From Plasmopara viticola (taxonomy: Eukaryota; Oomycota; Peronosporomycetes; Peronosporales; Peronosporaceae), in the NCBI GenBank assembly GCA_001695595.3, contig MBPM02000020.1:310001-374000 (forward strand): a stretch of DNA of 64,000 bases, in the 5' to 3' direction. The position numbers and the translations under genes are program-made. Position 1 is the first letter of the stretch; each line of letters opens with the position of its first letter. Of this stretch, positions 1-9,639 are shown piece by piece. The notes under the pieces were generated by a model, which was given only the letters and a program-made list of their open reading frames with translations, did no database searches and was not told the origin of the DNA.

Positions 1-535
1 AATTGAATTTGTCATCCTCTAGTGTTAGATAGAAATTGTAGCCGAACGTAACGCGACTCGTAAAGTGAAAAGGATGACCATTGGCTCCGGAACTTTCCTG
101 AAGAATGGACATTTCCGATTCGCCATTGTCTCCTGTCACCTTTAACGGAAAAATCGTCGCCTGTACCAGTTTAAGTGCTGGTGACACGTGGACGTTGGCA
201 CGCGTTTTAATAGATTTGATAGCTTCCTGGAATGCCATCTGAATGGCAGAGTCGGTGGCTGGATCTTCTAAGAATATGGGGTCAAACAAGACGCTCCCGT
301 ACAGCAATGCGTTGGTATGAGAATCGTTCTTCTGGAGCTCAAAAAGATCTATTGGCTCAAAGCTTTGGGGCTTTAAGTGAGTTCCTTCGGGCTGCGATGA
401 CAGATATCTACCTGTGAAACGTGCACCACCTGCAAGTGGCGGCCAATAATTCCATTGCGGCAAGTTTTCGAATGGATGCTGAGCTGCAACGAACTTGTCG
501 ATAAGCCCTACTAGAAGCAGCGCGCGAATCGCCAT
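1..535 (-). CDS. putative secreted protein, 5' part (3' end beyond window)
   Basis: An open frame starts at an ATG whose last base in window order is 533 and runs without a stop through the left edge (178 codons seen). An in-frame TGA lies four codons upstream of this ATG, which supports it as the start. The N-terminus (MAIRALLLVGLIDKFVAAQ) has a short hydrophobic run ending in AAQ and could be a signal peptide. The rest is a polar, Pro/Phe-rich globular sequence (for example NLPQWNYWPPLAGGARFTG) with no transmembrane segment and no RXLR or LFLAK motif. I do not recognise the family. It lies 325 bp downstream of the kinesin tail on the same strand. Secretion is an inference from the leader only. 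Confidence 0.6.
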   Translation of the reverse strand, partial: MAIRALLLVGLIDKFVAAQHPFENLPQWNYWPPLAGGARFTGRYLSSQPEGTHLKPQSFEPIDLFELQKNDSHTNALLYGSVLFDPIFLEDPATDSAIQMAFQEAIKSIKTRANVHVSPALKLVQATIFPLKVTGDNGESEMSILQESSGANGHPFHFTSRVTFGYNFYLTLEDDKFN

Positions 536-859
536 TTTGTGTCAACCCGATAATAATATCCAGTGTAAATTGACGCAAAATTTGACAAAAAAAGTTATAC
601 TGGCTCAATCTTTATGTTGTATACGACACCGCTAACGTGTCAATGCAACTAGGAGTTAAGAAGTGCTCGACTACTTTGAGAATTAATGTGAATGCTCGTA
701 TCATTGGATCTGTCAATTATCTTGACCTTGTGCCCCGAAAGATCTTGCCATTGCTTGTCACCGCATTCATACTGACAGCAGTGCATTCGCCGTTTCCGGT
801 CAAAGCCTACGATCGTGCAATTGTACCAGCAGTCATATCTGTACATTATACGCAAAACA
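536..859. other. intergenic: kinesin 3' end to secreted-protein promoter
   Basis: This is a 324-bp spacer between two minus-strand genes, so it should hold the 3' UTR of the kinesin gene and the promoter of the gene starting at 535. Short open frames on both strands show no protein-like composition. No repeat was seen. Confidence 0.6.
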
Positions 860-3400
860 TCAAGTGCATGACTCTTCATCATGGACGAAAAAAAAAACGC
901 ACCGAAACTTGTACACGCTCAGCTCCAGCCCAATGTCGCGCGCCGAATTAACAACAGCATTTACAAGCTGATTACTCTCACCATGACTAGTTTCGATGGC
1001 TTCTATTGTTGATACTCGCCTCAGCGCTGTTTGTTTTTCCTTGCACGATGCAGGATAGTTGTATGGAGATGTCGCACGAAACTTTTTCAAAGCTTTCAAT
1101 CCTTTATGTCCTTTGCGCAAGATGGGAGTTAGTATCGATTGCGATGAAGAAGCTTGACGATCTGCTTGCTTGCTGTCTTCCCCATTCGATCGGAATAAAT
1201 TCTTCTTTGATAAGTTGTGCTGCTGATTATCAGTCATTTTTTTTTTCAAATGCCTCTTTTCGGACACACAAATGACCCCGTCATCGTTGGCTAGAACATT
1301 GGCCCGGGATGAAGTTGACTGCTTTTGTAAATTATTTGAACTCGGAATTTTGTGTGTAGAGGTGGACGGGGCTCGAAATAGCCCAGAGTCCGATGCAGAA
1401 GAGCCAATACGAAGTGTATGGACCAAAGCTTGGCTCATCTGAGTGTAAGGACGACGTTTCATTTCCCTTTCGCCTACAGATAATGGTAAATGTTGCTTCG
1501 CTTGAGATATCACCATCTTCGTCTCCAGCTCGATACAGCGATCCAATTCGGCGTCATTATGGTAATCGATATTTTTTTCACACATCGGACATTATTCCTC
1601 ACTTACATCTGAGCACGAATCACTACCTTGGTTGTCCCTTTCGCCAGACACAACCAAAAATTGTCGCTCGAGCTCTCGCCGTTCTGCTTGAATTTCTTGT
1701 AGCAAAGCCTCCTCTTCCTTCGCGGCTTGTTCAAATTCCTCATTATTCCTATCCAAATTTACTGGTTTCGCGCCAAGCGCCTCTAGGTCAAATCGCAATT
1801 TGTTCAATTTCAAAGAATAAGTCGGCTGGTCCTCAACTCCTTGGAGACTATACCGATCAGCAGCAGGTGCAATCGTAGGTGTGTTTGCTAAATTTGTGAT
1901 TTGATCCCAACTTGTCCTTTCTCGAATTTCGCACTTTTGGTTGAGAGAAGGTTTCTGGAAATTCTCAATGGTGTGTCGAAGCTTTTGGTTTTCAGCAACG
2001 AGTGCTGCATTTTGCTTTGATAAACTTCTTACTTGTCCTTCGAGCATAAAAAGTTGACGACCAGAACCGCTCTGTTTCAGCAAAAGCCTTAAGCGAGAGA
2101 TTTCTCGTTGTGCCTGCGCTAACAATATTGCGTCGTCCACGAACTCGTTTACCTTAACTCGAACTGCCACGCATTTGGCTCGGTCAGCAAATTGGAGCGT
2201 TGAAATGGTCTCGTCAACTGCGGACTCGGATGAAGTGATCGTTGCGATCACTACTGTTCGAGTGTTGCCCCCTAAACTATCTTGCAATAAACGAGTCAAC
2301 TTAGAATTACGAAATGGAATGTGGCTTCGCTTCGAATTAACGAGCGCCGAGATGACATTTCCTAAAGCCGACAAACTTTGATTGATGCTAGTTAGTTCTT
2401 TGCTGCGATCACTGCGCGTGACAACGCCTGAGTCCCATTTCTCCGATCCAGCAAGATCCACAAGGTTGAGTTTAGCTCGTCGAATAATCGTTGTAGAGCT
2501 TTCTAGCCCCCGGGACTCAACTTCAATGGAGAACTGCAATAAGGCATGGCTGCGACTACTTTTTTCGTTGTACTTCGTTGCACGAATTGTCCGATTAAGA
2601 TTGCCAGTGTTTAATAACTGAAGCGCTTCTTGAACATTCGTGACCCGAAACTCGGAAATGCCGCTGACGTAAACTTGCTTGTCATTGCCTTTGGTCATTT
2701 CTCTCACAGCTAGTGGGTCTTTCGTGCGCTTTTTAGAATCTTGAAGCAAATCGTAAACGTCATTGTTGTATATCTGCATATACGAACAGTGAACTACACA
2801 AGCTGAACCGAGCTTACTGATCGACTGCAGCTCCTCAAACAAACTCTTTATTGCCCGAGGAATTACTCCCCAAGAGCTTGGACACGATTGACAAGTTTCT
2901 AGGTCAGAGCTAAGTGTTGCGAGATAGTATTCGAAGTCTTGCCCTCTGCAGGTAAGCACAGTAAGCTATCACTTCGATGAAAAAATGTGATCTTTGTTCT
3001 ACTCACACCATTGTATGTGTTTTCCCCGATCCTGTCTGGCCATAGGCAAAGATTGTACAATTGTAGCCTTGGGCGACTTGTTGCACACCATCACGAAGAT
3101 AATTGAAAAGTTCGACTTGGCTTGCTTTCTCATTAAACACTCGATCAAAAGTGTATCGGAGCTCACGATCCATCTCTCTCCCCAAATTCTTTTTACAGAC
3201 AAAGACTTGACCTTTTTCATGATCGACAGTGACAGTCTTCAAAAGCACGAAACAAGTAAATAGACTAGCAACAGCTTGGCAAATGGTTTAAATAAAGTAC
3301 ATACCTGATTACTTCTATCCTGCTGAAGTCCTCGATTACTTAAAGGCCGGACTCGCACCACGACGCGAACCCGTTCTGCCGCTAAGATCTCGTCTTCCAT
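860..3400 (-). CDS. kinesin motor protein (N-terminal motor), 4 putative exons
   Basis: Microtubule-dependent ATPase motor. Exons are 3305-3400, 3007-3236 and 1607-2945, joined in frame by GT-AG introns of 68 and 61 bp. The N-terminal motor has the initial beta strand VRVVVRVRPL, P-loop GQTGSGKT at about residues 98-105, switch I SSRSH at about 238-242, switch II DLAGSE at about 272-277, and HIPFRNSKLTRLLQDSLGG. A neck follows, then coiled-coil stretches (QREISRLRLLLKQ; FEQAAKEEEALLQEIQAER). Translation straight through stops at 1592, giving 559 aa. However, a strong donor (GTAAGT, 1601-1606) precedes that stop, and the next open frame (1528 to 860) is a basic, Ser-rich, disordered kinesin-type tail in matching phase. 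I therefore prefer a fourth exon, with acceptor near 1529, giving about 777 aa. The subfamily cannot be assigned. The motor is near certain; the tail splice is about 0.55. Confidence 0.92.
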
Positions 3401-4551
3401 TCTCGCATCCAGCAGTTACTCACTCAACACTTACTGAAAATACACCGTATCATTTGTCCTGCAGAGATTGGTTTTCTGTTGGAGGTAAGGATTAAAAATA
3501 AACCTTCAAGCGGCACTGCCGACAAATTCTCGGCAACGTGACACAACCATTTTGAAATCTCGACGTTAATGTACAACATTTTGCTTTGCGATGATAATAT
3601 TTTCGCGATCATACATTCAGTCGTCACTGTGGCATTTAGAGGAAGGAGTCAAAAGAGTGGAGTTTATGCTCGAGAGAGCAGAGTCGCTAAAGCTGCGTGG
3701 CAACTATAAATACAGCCGCGTTATTGCTAGCCCGAGCGCTTCAAGCTTACTGACTTCATCTTGTCGAGGTCAAGATTTAAACGTACAATGACATTCTTCT
3801 TTTTTCTTGTACTTCGCTTCCTTAACGGACATGATTTGTTTTTTGTGCTACAGCACGATTTTGTTGCAGATGTGCGAGCAGTTTTGGCATTTTTTGCGGT
3901 AACGCGGCTAATGCGTGACAAGTTAAACTTTTGAGCTTAATAATGGATACCATGTGGTTAACGCCATCAGGAAGGCCTAATTATCTACGAACGGTGCGTT
4001 GACGAGCAAGCAATGGATTTGTGGCCGCTAAATTTGCGGTTTGAAACGCTTCGAAATATTGAAGATTTTAAAAAGTGGGCCGTGTAGAAGAAATTACAGG
4101 GATAGAGAATGCACTTTAGGCTACTTTGGTATCATATGTAAGCGCGTTTGGAACACGTCGGCGTAGGTGTCTGAGTACATTTGTTGCATTGGCGAGGACA
4201 GACATTTGAAAATTACACTACAAAGCTTTTACAATCGTCGATTGCTCGAAGAATCAAGAAGCATACACAGAGATTATTTCAACGTAGATTTCAAAGAGTA
4301 TCTCCGTGACGGAGATGGACAAAGCTTGCAGCACAACCAAAATGCTGTCTCTACCAGAAGACATACTATTTTACATTGAAAGTCCGGTTTGGTTTGCTCT
4401 TTTAATTGTTCTTGAGAGCTTTGACTGGGGAGAGATCTTGCATTGCGCACCATCTCACCAGTTTGAGTAGAATGCTTCACGCTATAATGATGACAAAATC
4501 TCAAGTCGTATTTGTCAAATCAGTTTAGCCGCAAGACAGAACAACGGCTTT
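3401..4551. other. intergenic region, no supported gene
   Basis: This 1.15-kb spacer holds the kinesin promoter and the 3' flank of the membrane-protein gene. A 66-codon plus-strand frame at 3591-3791 has a helix-like stretch (LEEGVKRVEFMLERAES) but no homologous domain, upstream exon or start context that I can support. Nothing else was seen. Confidence 0.5.
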
Positions 4552-6428
4552 TTAATTTGTTGCTGACGCCACAGAAGTGGTCAGATAGCAATCACGTTCG
4601 GCATCCAGAAACTCCTCAATATCAACTGTCGTACGTTCCCAATGATTTACAACTGCATGCGGCTCTGTTCGACGAAGCCAGCTTCTGGCAATATGCACTT
4701 TTTTCAAAATGCGTCGGGTTCGACTTGATAGAAGCAGCTGTCGATCGTGCCGACGCTCAAAGACACCCGCAAGATTTGCTAGGTCTTTCGCTGGATAACC
4801 AATTTGATAGAAGGGATTTGACGCTACTGCCTCAACGTAAAGCTCATACACGTTTAAAAAAACCTCGTAAAGTTGACTCTGTCAATGTAATAGCTGTTTA
4901 GAAGTTCGACACAAAAAGACCAACCAGTGAAAAGTTCATACCGTAAGCAAGTGGTCAGACACAGCAGCTTCTTTGTAACAAAGCTCAACTTCATCCAGCG
5001 CACTCTTTAAGTCTTGATAAGATCGCATAGATGGAATCACTAAAAGCGATTTCAGAACAGTTTTCTGTGCATTGTGAATCACTTTCACCCAGAATTCAAC
5101 TTTTGGCCCAAAGGTTACTATTTCCTCCATTCCGTCATTTGTCGGCCAACACTGCCTCTTAATCTTGGCAGATTGTGGATGCATGTAAAGTTGAACAATA
5201 TCGCGCAGCTCCTTAAAGCCTATAATAATCAAGAAACTGGCATTTAGAAAGGTCAACGAGGAAGTCACGGATGTTGGCACTGTGAGTGCACTGCGAACTC
5301 CGTTTGCACAAAGCAATACTGTTAAAAAAAGGCTTCAGCAACAACAAAATCAATAAAGCAGCAAGCTGTCCTACCAAATACGCCATTAGCCACTAGCATC
5401 CAGTCGACGAGCACGGCAAAGTAAGACGTGGACACACAGCGATATGGGAAAGCCTTTGTCTTATACACAGCCATGCTCACTAATGCAAGAGAAAAAATTA
5501 ATTCCTTTGCCCCTTTATTTGTTGAAGATGGCGACGATCGCAAAGTCGAGAGGGTGAGCAACAGCACTAGTTTCAGCATGCACATTTGTACTGGCATGTA
5601 AATAGCATGTCGACGGAAGGACGCAAATAGAGGCATGTACAGCTCCAGATATGAGTTTGACGTGCCAAGAATATATTCTAGCTCTTTTTCTATAAGAAAG
5701 CGTTCGTGCTTCTTAACATTCGAATAAACTATCGCATCTTGGATGCGACGGCGTAAAATTAAAGGAAGTCCAACCAGGAAACCTCCACCCAAGACACACG
5801 TGACAGCGAGCACTACCGCAACATGTTCGACACTGCCACATGGCAAAACCATCGATTCAGCCGATACATTTCCATTAGCATTACACTTTACAAGTCGCAA
5901 TACAGCAAGCCCCACGGGAACATACAAAAACTGTAAGACCTGCAACAATACATTCTCCCATTTTACACTAAGCAGTATGAAGTCACTGCGCCCCTGTTTC
6001 GTCCATGTAATTTTGGCCATTTGCAAAACTACTACGCCAGCCCATGGCACAAGCCCCCAGGCAAAAGCATAGAGCCAATAGCGAGACATCTCTCCCCATG
6101 ATGAGATAGACTGCTCCGTCGAGCCCGTAGCAACTCCTGAGGCTAGAAAACTGCAAAAATCCAAATTAAACGCATTGGTCCACCTCGTCATTGCTAGCCA
6201 GCGAGCAGACCATAACCACGGCTGCGAGAGTTGCCACATTAAGGCATAGAGCTGCACGCCGTCGATTAACACAAGTAATTTTTCTAGCCAGAGGCGATTG
6301 ATCTGGCGACTTCTAGACAAGATGACAAGTTTGCGACTCCAGTACTCGTTATCCTCTATGACATCAGTAACGGCGGCGCATACTTCCGAGCTCGCATTCT
6401 GTTGCGGAATCACCACTTGCCGCCCCAT
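4552..6428 (-). CDS. multi-pass membrane protein with homopolymer frameshift
   Basis: The chosen start is ATG at 6428 (MGRQVVIPQQ). About eight hydrophobic segments are visible, for example WAGVVVLQMA, LLQVLQFLYVPVGLAVLRLV, VAVVLAVTCVLGGGFLVGL and MLKLVLLLTLSTL. The frame hits a stop directly after a run of seven T on the coding strand (window 5324-5330), but the next frame continues the protein without loss (LTVLLCANGVRSALTVPTSV, then FLNASFLIIIGFKELRD). One extra T would restore a single frame. A 63-bp GT-AG intron (4879-4941) then joins in phase 0 to a final exon (4552-4878) encoding a soluble C-terminus rich in basic residues. Total length would be about 600 aa. I do not recognise the family; a plasma- or organelle-membrane protein is all that can be inferred. 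The frameshift is either a real lesion or a sequencing error in a homopolymer. Confidence 0.75.
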
Positions 6429-6587
6429 GGTGAACAATACTACATGTTTGAGATGTTATTTTTAGTTTTTTTGTTTATAAAGGTTATTGAAAATTATTTT
6501 ATTTTTGTTTAAATCTTAAGGAACGGCTGACAGGGACGAAAATCATTGGTAGAGCCTCTTCTGATGGGGTCACATTGGATTTTTACC

Positions 6588-6931
6588 GGAGGTATTGTAT
6601 TGTATTGTATTACGTTATCGCGTTGCCAAGTTATGCACGTGCTAGGCTCAGTCTGGCTAGTCCACGGCATAGAGTGGTGTCCGCATACGTCGGGTCTAAT
6701 TCGGCGGGCAGTGCACCCAGCACCGAGGTCGTGAGGGTCTTCCATTATTTGTTTAGCTCTAACTTGGTAAGAGCCCAGGTGGCGCCCTGGTGCCGGAGAC
6801 CGTCGCGTCGAGGGTGAGACTCGTTAGAGACCTGCAGATGCCCGAGAGCACCTGCCCGGAGCGCGCGAGCATTTAGCCCCCGCGCTTGGAAGGAGGGCGT
6901 CACCCCAACCTTTTCCGTATACTGGAGGTAT
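6588..6931 (-). mobile_element. SINE-like element family A, copy 1, with target-site duplication
   Basis: A 328-bp unit (6596-6923) is shared with copies at 7171-7495 and 38010-38324. It is flanked by an 8-bp repeat GGAGGTAT (6588-6595 and 6924-6931). One end is a short pentamer array (TGTAT)n, which reads as (ATACA)n at the 3' end if the element is transcribed on the minus strand. There is no coding capacity. Target duplications of variable length plus a simple-repeat tail are hallmarks of LINE-mobilised short elements. No clear pol III A/B box was seen, so the origin of the head is unknown. Confidence 0.75.
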
Positions 6932-7080
6932 ACAGAAAGATATGCGGTCTTCTATTGAGCGACTGAACGCTACAAAGGATCAATGTGAGTGACTGCAATG
7001 ATCCTATATAGTAGACTGCATTTATAAACTATACACGATTCTAGTGCTTCATTTCTACATTTAGTTTAGCGAGTACACTT

Positions 7081-8011
7081 ATGTCTGCAAGAAAGGTAAG
7101 TACTTTTTGCCTCTCAGTACCTCCATAAATTTTTTAGTATGCAGATTTGGTACATATACCGGTATAGCATGTAATGTAATGTATTACGTTATCGCGTTGC
7201 CAAGTTATGCACGTGCTAGGCTCAGTCTTGCTAGTCCACGGCATAGAGTGGTGTCCGCATACGTCGAGTCTCGTTCGGCGGGCAGTGCAGCCAGCACCGA
7301 GGTCTTGAGGGTCTTCCATTAGTTTATTTATCTCTGACTTGGTAAGAGCCCAGGTGGCGCCCGGTGCTGGAGACCGTCGCGTCGAGGGTGAGACTCGTTA
7401 GAGACCTGCAGATGCCCGAGAGCACCTGCCCGAAGCGCGCGAGCATTTAGCTTCCGCGCTTGGAAGGACGGCGTCACCCCAACCTTTTCCAAGCTCGGTA
7501 TAGCATCATTTTGTTATTTCTTACGTTCAATAGGACAAGGGTAAGTGTAGTCCATCACTCTCTGATATTTTATACAAAGTCGATTTGGACATTACGATAA
7601 CCAAACCCGCAGCAAATTGGGCTGCCAAAAAGCCGAGTTTCTCAGCGAGAACCAAATCGACTACCTAAAAGGTTACTCGGTCCTGCTGCACCAAAATCGG
7701 CCCCTATGGCTAAGGCTGTATCTACATCAAGAGATGCGTATACCATAGAAGCTATGTCTGCCACTTTTGCAATAGGCGGCAAGCTAGAAGTGGCTCACAC
7801 GTCAAAGAGCCGTTCGAGTAAAAAAAAATCTGGTGGTGCCTCTTACTTCGCCACAGCAGAAAATACGTGCCTAGCATTCTCCTTCATTTGGTAACTCGCA
7901 GACGTTTTCGTATCCGATTGATGAAAGACAAGCACTCGCCTAAAAATTCCTCCGCTAGGCTGCAAAAAATTCAAAAGCTAGCGACAACATCGTCTAAACG
8001 GCTTGATTGTT
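7081..8011 (+). CDS. candidate small multi-exon gene or remnant, intron carrying a SINE
   Basis: ATG at 7081 opens MSARK and is followed directly by a strong donor (GTAAGT at 7096). The SINE at 7171-7495 then sits in the putative intron. A good acceptor (CCCGCAG ending at 7609) precedes an open frame of about 95 codons reading QIGLPKSRVSQREPNRLPKR onward, rich in Lys, Arg, Ser and Pro, with stop at 7892-7894. Another frame downstream (about 7909-8011) encodes a helix-like basic C-terminus (MKDKHSPKNSSARLQKIQKL) and ends in TAA, so a frameshift or a further splice near 7850-7900 would be needed. A possible 7-bp micro-exon (GACAAGG between TAG and GTAAGT, near 7534-7540) would disturb the frame. 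No family recognised; the gene may be broken. Confidence 0.35.
7160..7506 (-). mobile_element. SINE-like element family A, copy 2, with 11-bp target-site duplication
   Basis: The 325-bp element spans 7171-7495 and is flanked by a perfect 11-bp direct repeat CGGTATAGCAT (7160-7170 and 7496-7506). It is highly similar to copy 1 throughout, including the GTAATGTAATGTATTACG tail end and the CCCCAACCTTTTCC end. It lies in the putative first intron of the candidate gene starting at 7081. Confidence 0.82.
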
Positions 8012-8520
8012 AAAGCTGTATAACTTTCCATCTCTTGGCGGCCATACTTTAGACCTTAAAGTAAAGAATACGAAGTCCATCATTGTCCCAAAGACCAAGT
8101 CTTGATCTTGACCATGCCCTTGTTGCTAATATCAGAGTTACTGGGCCTACGAAAGACTAATGACGAGAGCCGAAGGTACATTATGCGGTAAATCCAATAT
8201 ATACACGGCCAAATGCGCCAGCCCTTGACCCCCAGGAGGGAGCCCTTGCTGCTACTACATGCATGTCCAACTAGATGCTCGTTAAAGACCTGTATGTTCA
8301 AACTTCCTGTTGTTCTTTTGTTCTCAATATGCACTACACATTTCCCCATATGTATAACCCACATTCTACCACCCTGGTCCGCTTCTATGCGAGCCAATCA
8401 TGCTTGCGTCATGGGTGTCTGGTGTTGCGAGACCAGGCCAGGATTATGACCATGCCGACCATCGGTGTTGACGTCACCTGAAGGTGGCGCTCCGCTTGGC
8501 GGGCAGGCCATGATGATGAC
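8012..8520 (-). repeat. probable LTR of a minus-strand chromovirus (boundary inferred)
   Basis: On the minus strand the degenerate chromodomain frame is followed by a purine run (CAGTCTGGGGGA) and then TGTCATCATCATGG beginning at 8521. This is the layout of a polypurine tract followed by the TG start of a 3' LTR. The distal boundary is not visible and no second copy exists in the window to prove it. Short ORFs here show nothing recognisable. Confidence 0.3.
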
Positions 8521-9205
8521 ATCCCCCAGACTGTTAATCGCGTTGGCAGTCTTGGAGTAACTTGTCGAGAAGTTCACGCCAATGCGACACCTTGAGCTTT
8601 TTCTCATACTACCAGAAATTTTCCGTGTCCGACAAATTATGCCACTTGACGAGCCACAGTCGTTGATTATTACGCTGCATTGCTGGAAAGTGCTACTCAT
8701 CTCGTGTTTCCTCGTCGATGATTGATGGGACCGTCTTTGGCAGCGGACGAGGCGCGAAGCGGCTTGGCAACTGCATGCTCTTGAACCTCAGTATTGAAGC
8801 TGGGGTGTAGTCGACTGAGGTAGCTTCTTCGTGTACCACACAAAACCTCTTTAACTGAATAGCGATATTTGGATTAACAGGATGGAGAGTAATGTGCATA
8901 AGTTTTACGTAAAATAGTACGTTGAAAGAGGGTAATTGGTCACTGTGGGTTATTAAGAGCCTTACGAACTTCAGCTTGACCCTGGCGATCAGTGTTGAAG
9001 ACGACGCGTGGCCTCTTACGCCCGAGTTATAGGTACTGCCGGAGGCCGATTTGGTCGCGAAGAAGTCCTTTCGGGCGTGCTCTTGGCTGGTGTTGCGCGC
9101 TTCCTGCTGGATCGACGGGGATGGCTGAAGGATCTTGCCGATGGCTTTGCCCAGAAAAACTGTAGCTTTTCTAGCTTCGTGGCACAGGGGTTCAGCTGTT
9201 TGCAA
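8521..9205 (-). pseudogene. Ty3/gypsy chromovirus pol 3' end with decayed chromodomain
   Basis: The minus-strand frame from 9205 to 8693 ends in PLPKTVPSIIDEETRDE, the linker typical of the C-terminus of chromoviral integrases. After a TAG the same frame continues with HFPAMQRNNQRLWLVKWHNL and SDTENFW, matching the chromodomain core (xYLVKWxGY...xTWE), then another TAG, then HWRELLDKL and a TAA. In the intact family this domain reads modified histones and guides integration. Two in-frame stops show that the copy is dead. The upstream integrase part is hardly recognisable. Confidence 0.6.
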
Positions 9206-9639
9206 GCCCGAATTCTCGTTATCAAATGTTCTCGGTGTGGTTTCAGCTTTTCCAAACGTTTACGCAGAGCAGCTGACAGCGATACGTCTTTTTCGCTTGA
9301 CTCACAGATACGTTCGGTTTCTATCCAGTTGGAGGAGAGCGTACGCGTCTGTAATTAATCCTCTGAAGGAGCCACGACTAGTCATGTTGTGGTCGACAGC
9401 ACCACGACCGGCAACAAAGCCCCCATGGCTCTCAAGGAATGACGCATATAATTTCTTGTCAGTTCGTGAAACTGTTGCGTCACGATAGAGACATAAAAGC
9501 TGCTTTGTCGACAATTCTCATGTTTCTGAGAGGACTGATGGAATCGCTTAAGAGCAACTCGGCGCATAAAACGCAACGCAAGTATGCCGACACATCTTTT
9601 TGCACAGAGCTTTCTAGCGAAGAGCGTCCAGTACTGGAA
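9206..9639. other. uncharacterised junction between two retroelement remnants
   Basis: Overlapping open frames occur on both strands (plus 9008-9358; minus 9016-9255; plus 9439-9798). None has a domain that I can name. The region lies between oppositely oriented gypsy remnants and may contain the decayed gag/protease part of the plus-strand element. Confidence 0.4.

Noticed and set aside
637..951. 104-codon plus-strand ORF
   Set aside because: Overlaps the kinesin tail exon in antisense and has no domain; chance frame.
1393..1878. 161-codon plus-strand ORF
   Set aside because: Antisense to kinesin coding sequence, whose motor frame and splice phases are strongly supported.
3591..3791. Helix-like 66-codon plus-strand ORF upstream of the kinesin gene
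   Set aside because: Protein-like stretch but no domain, no partner exon and no conserved start context; insufficient.
6509..7322. Similar ORFs on both strands ending in RPRRS / MEDP-type peptides
   Set aside because: They are translations of the SINE-like repeat copies, not genes.
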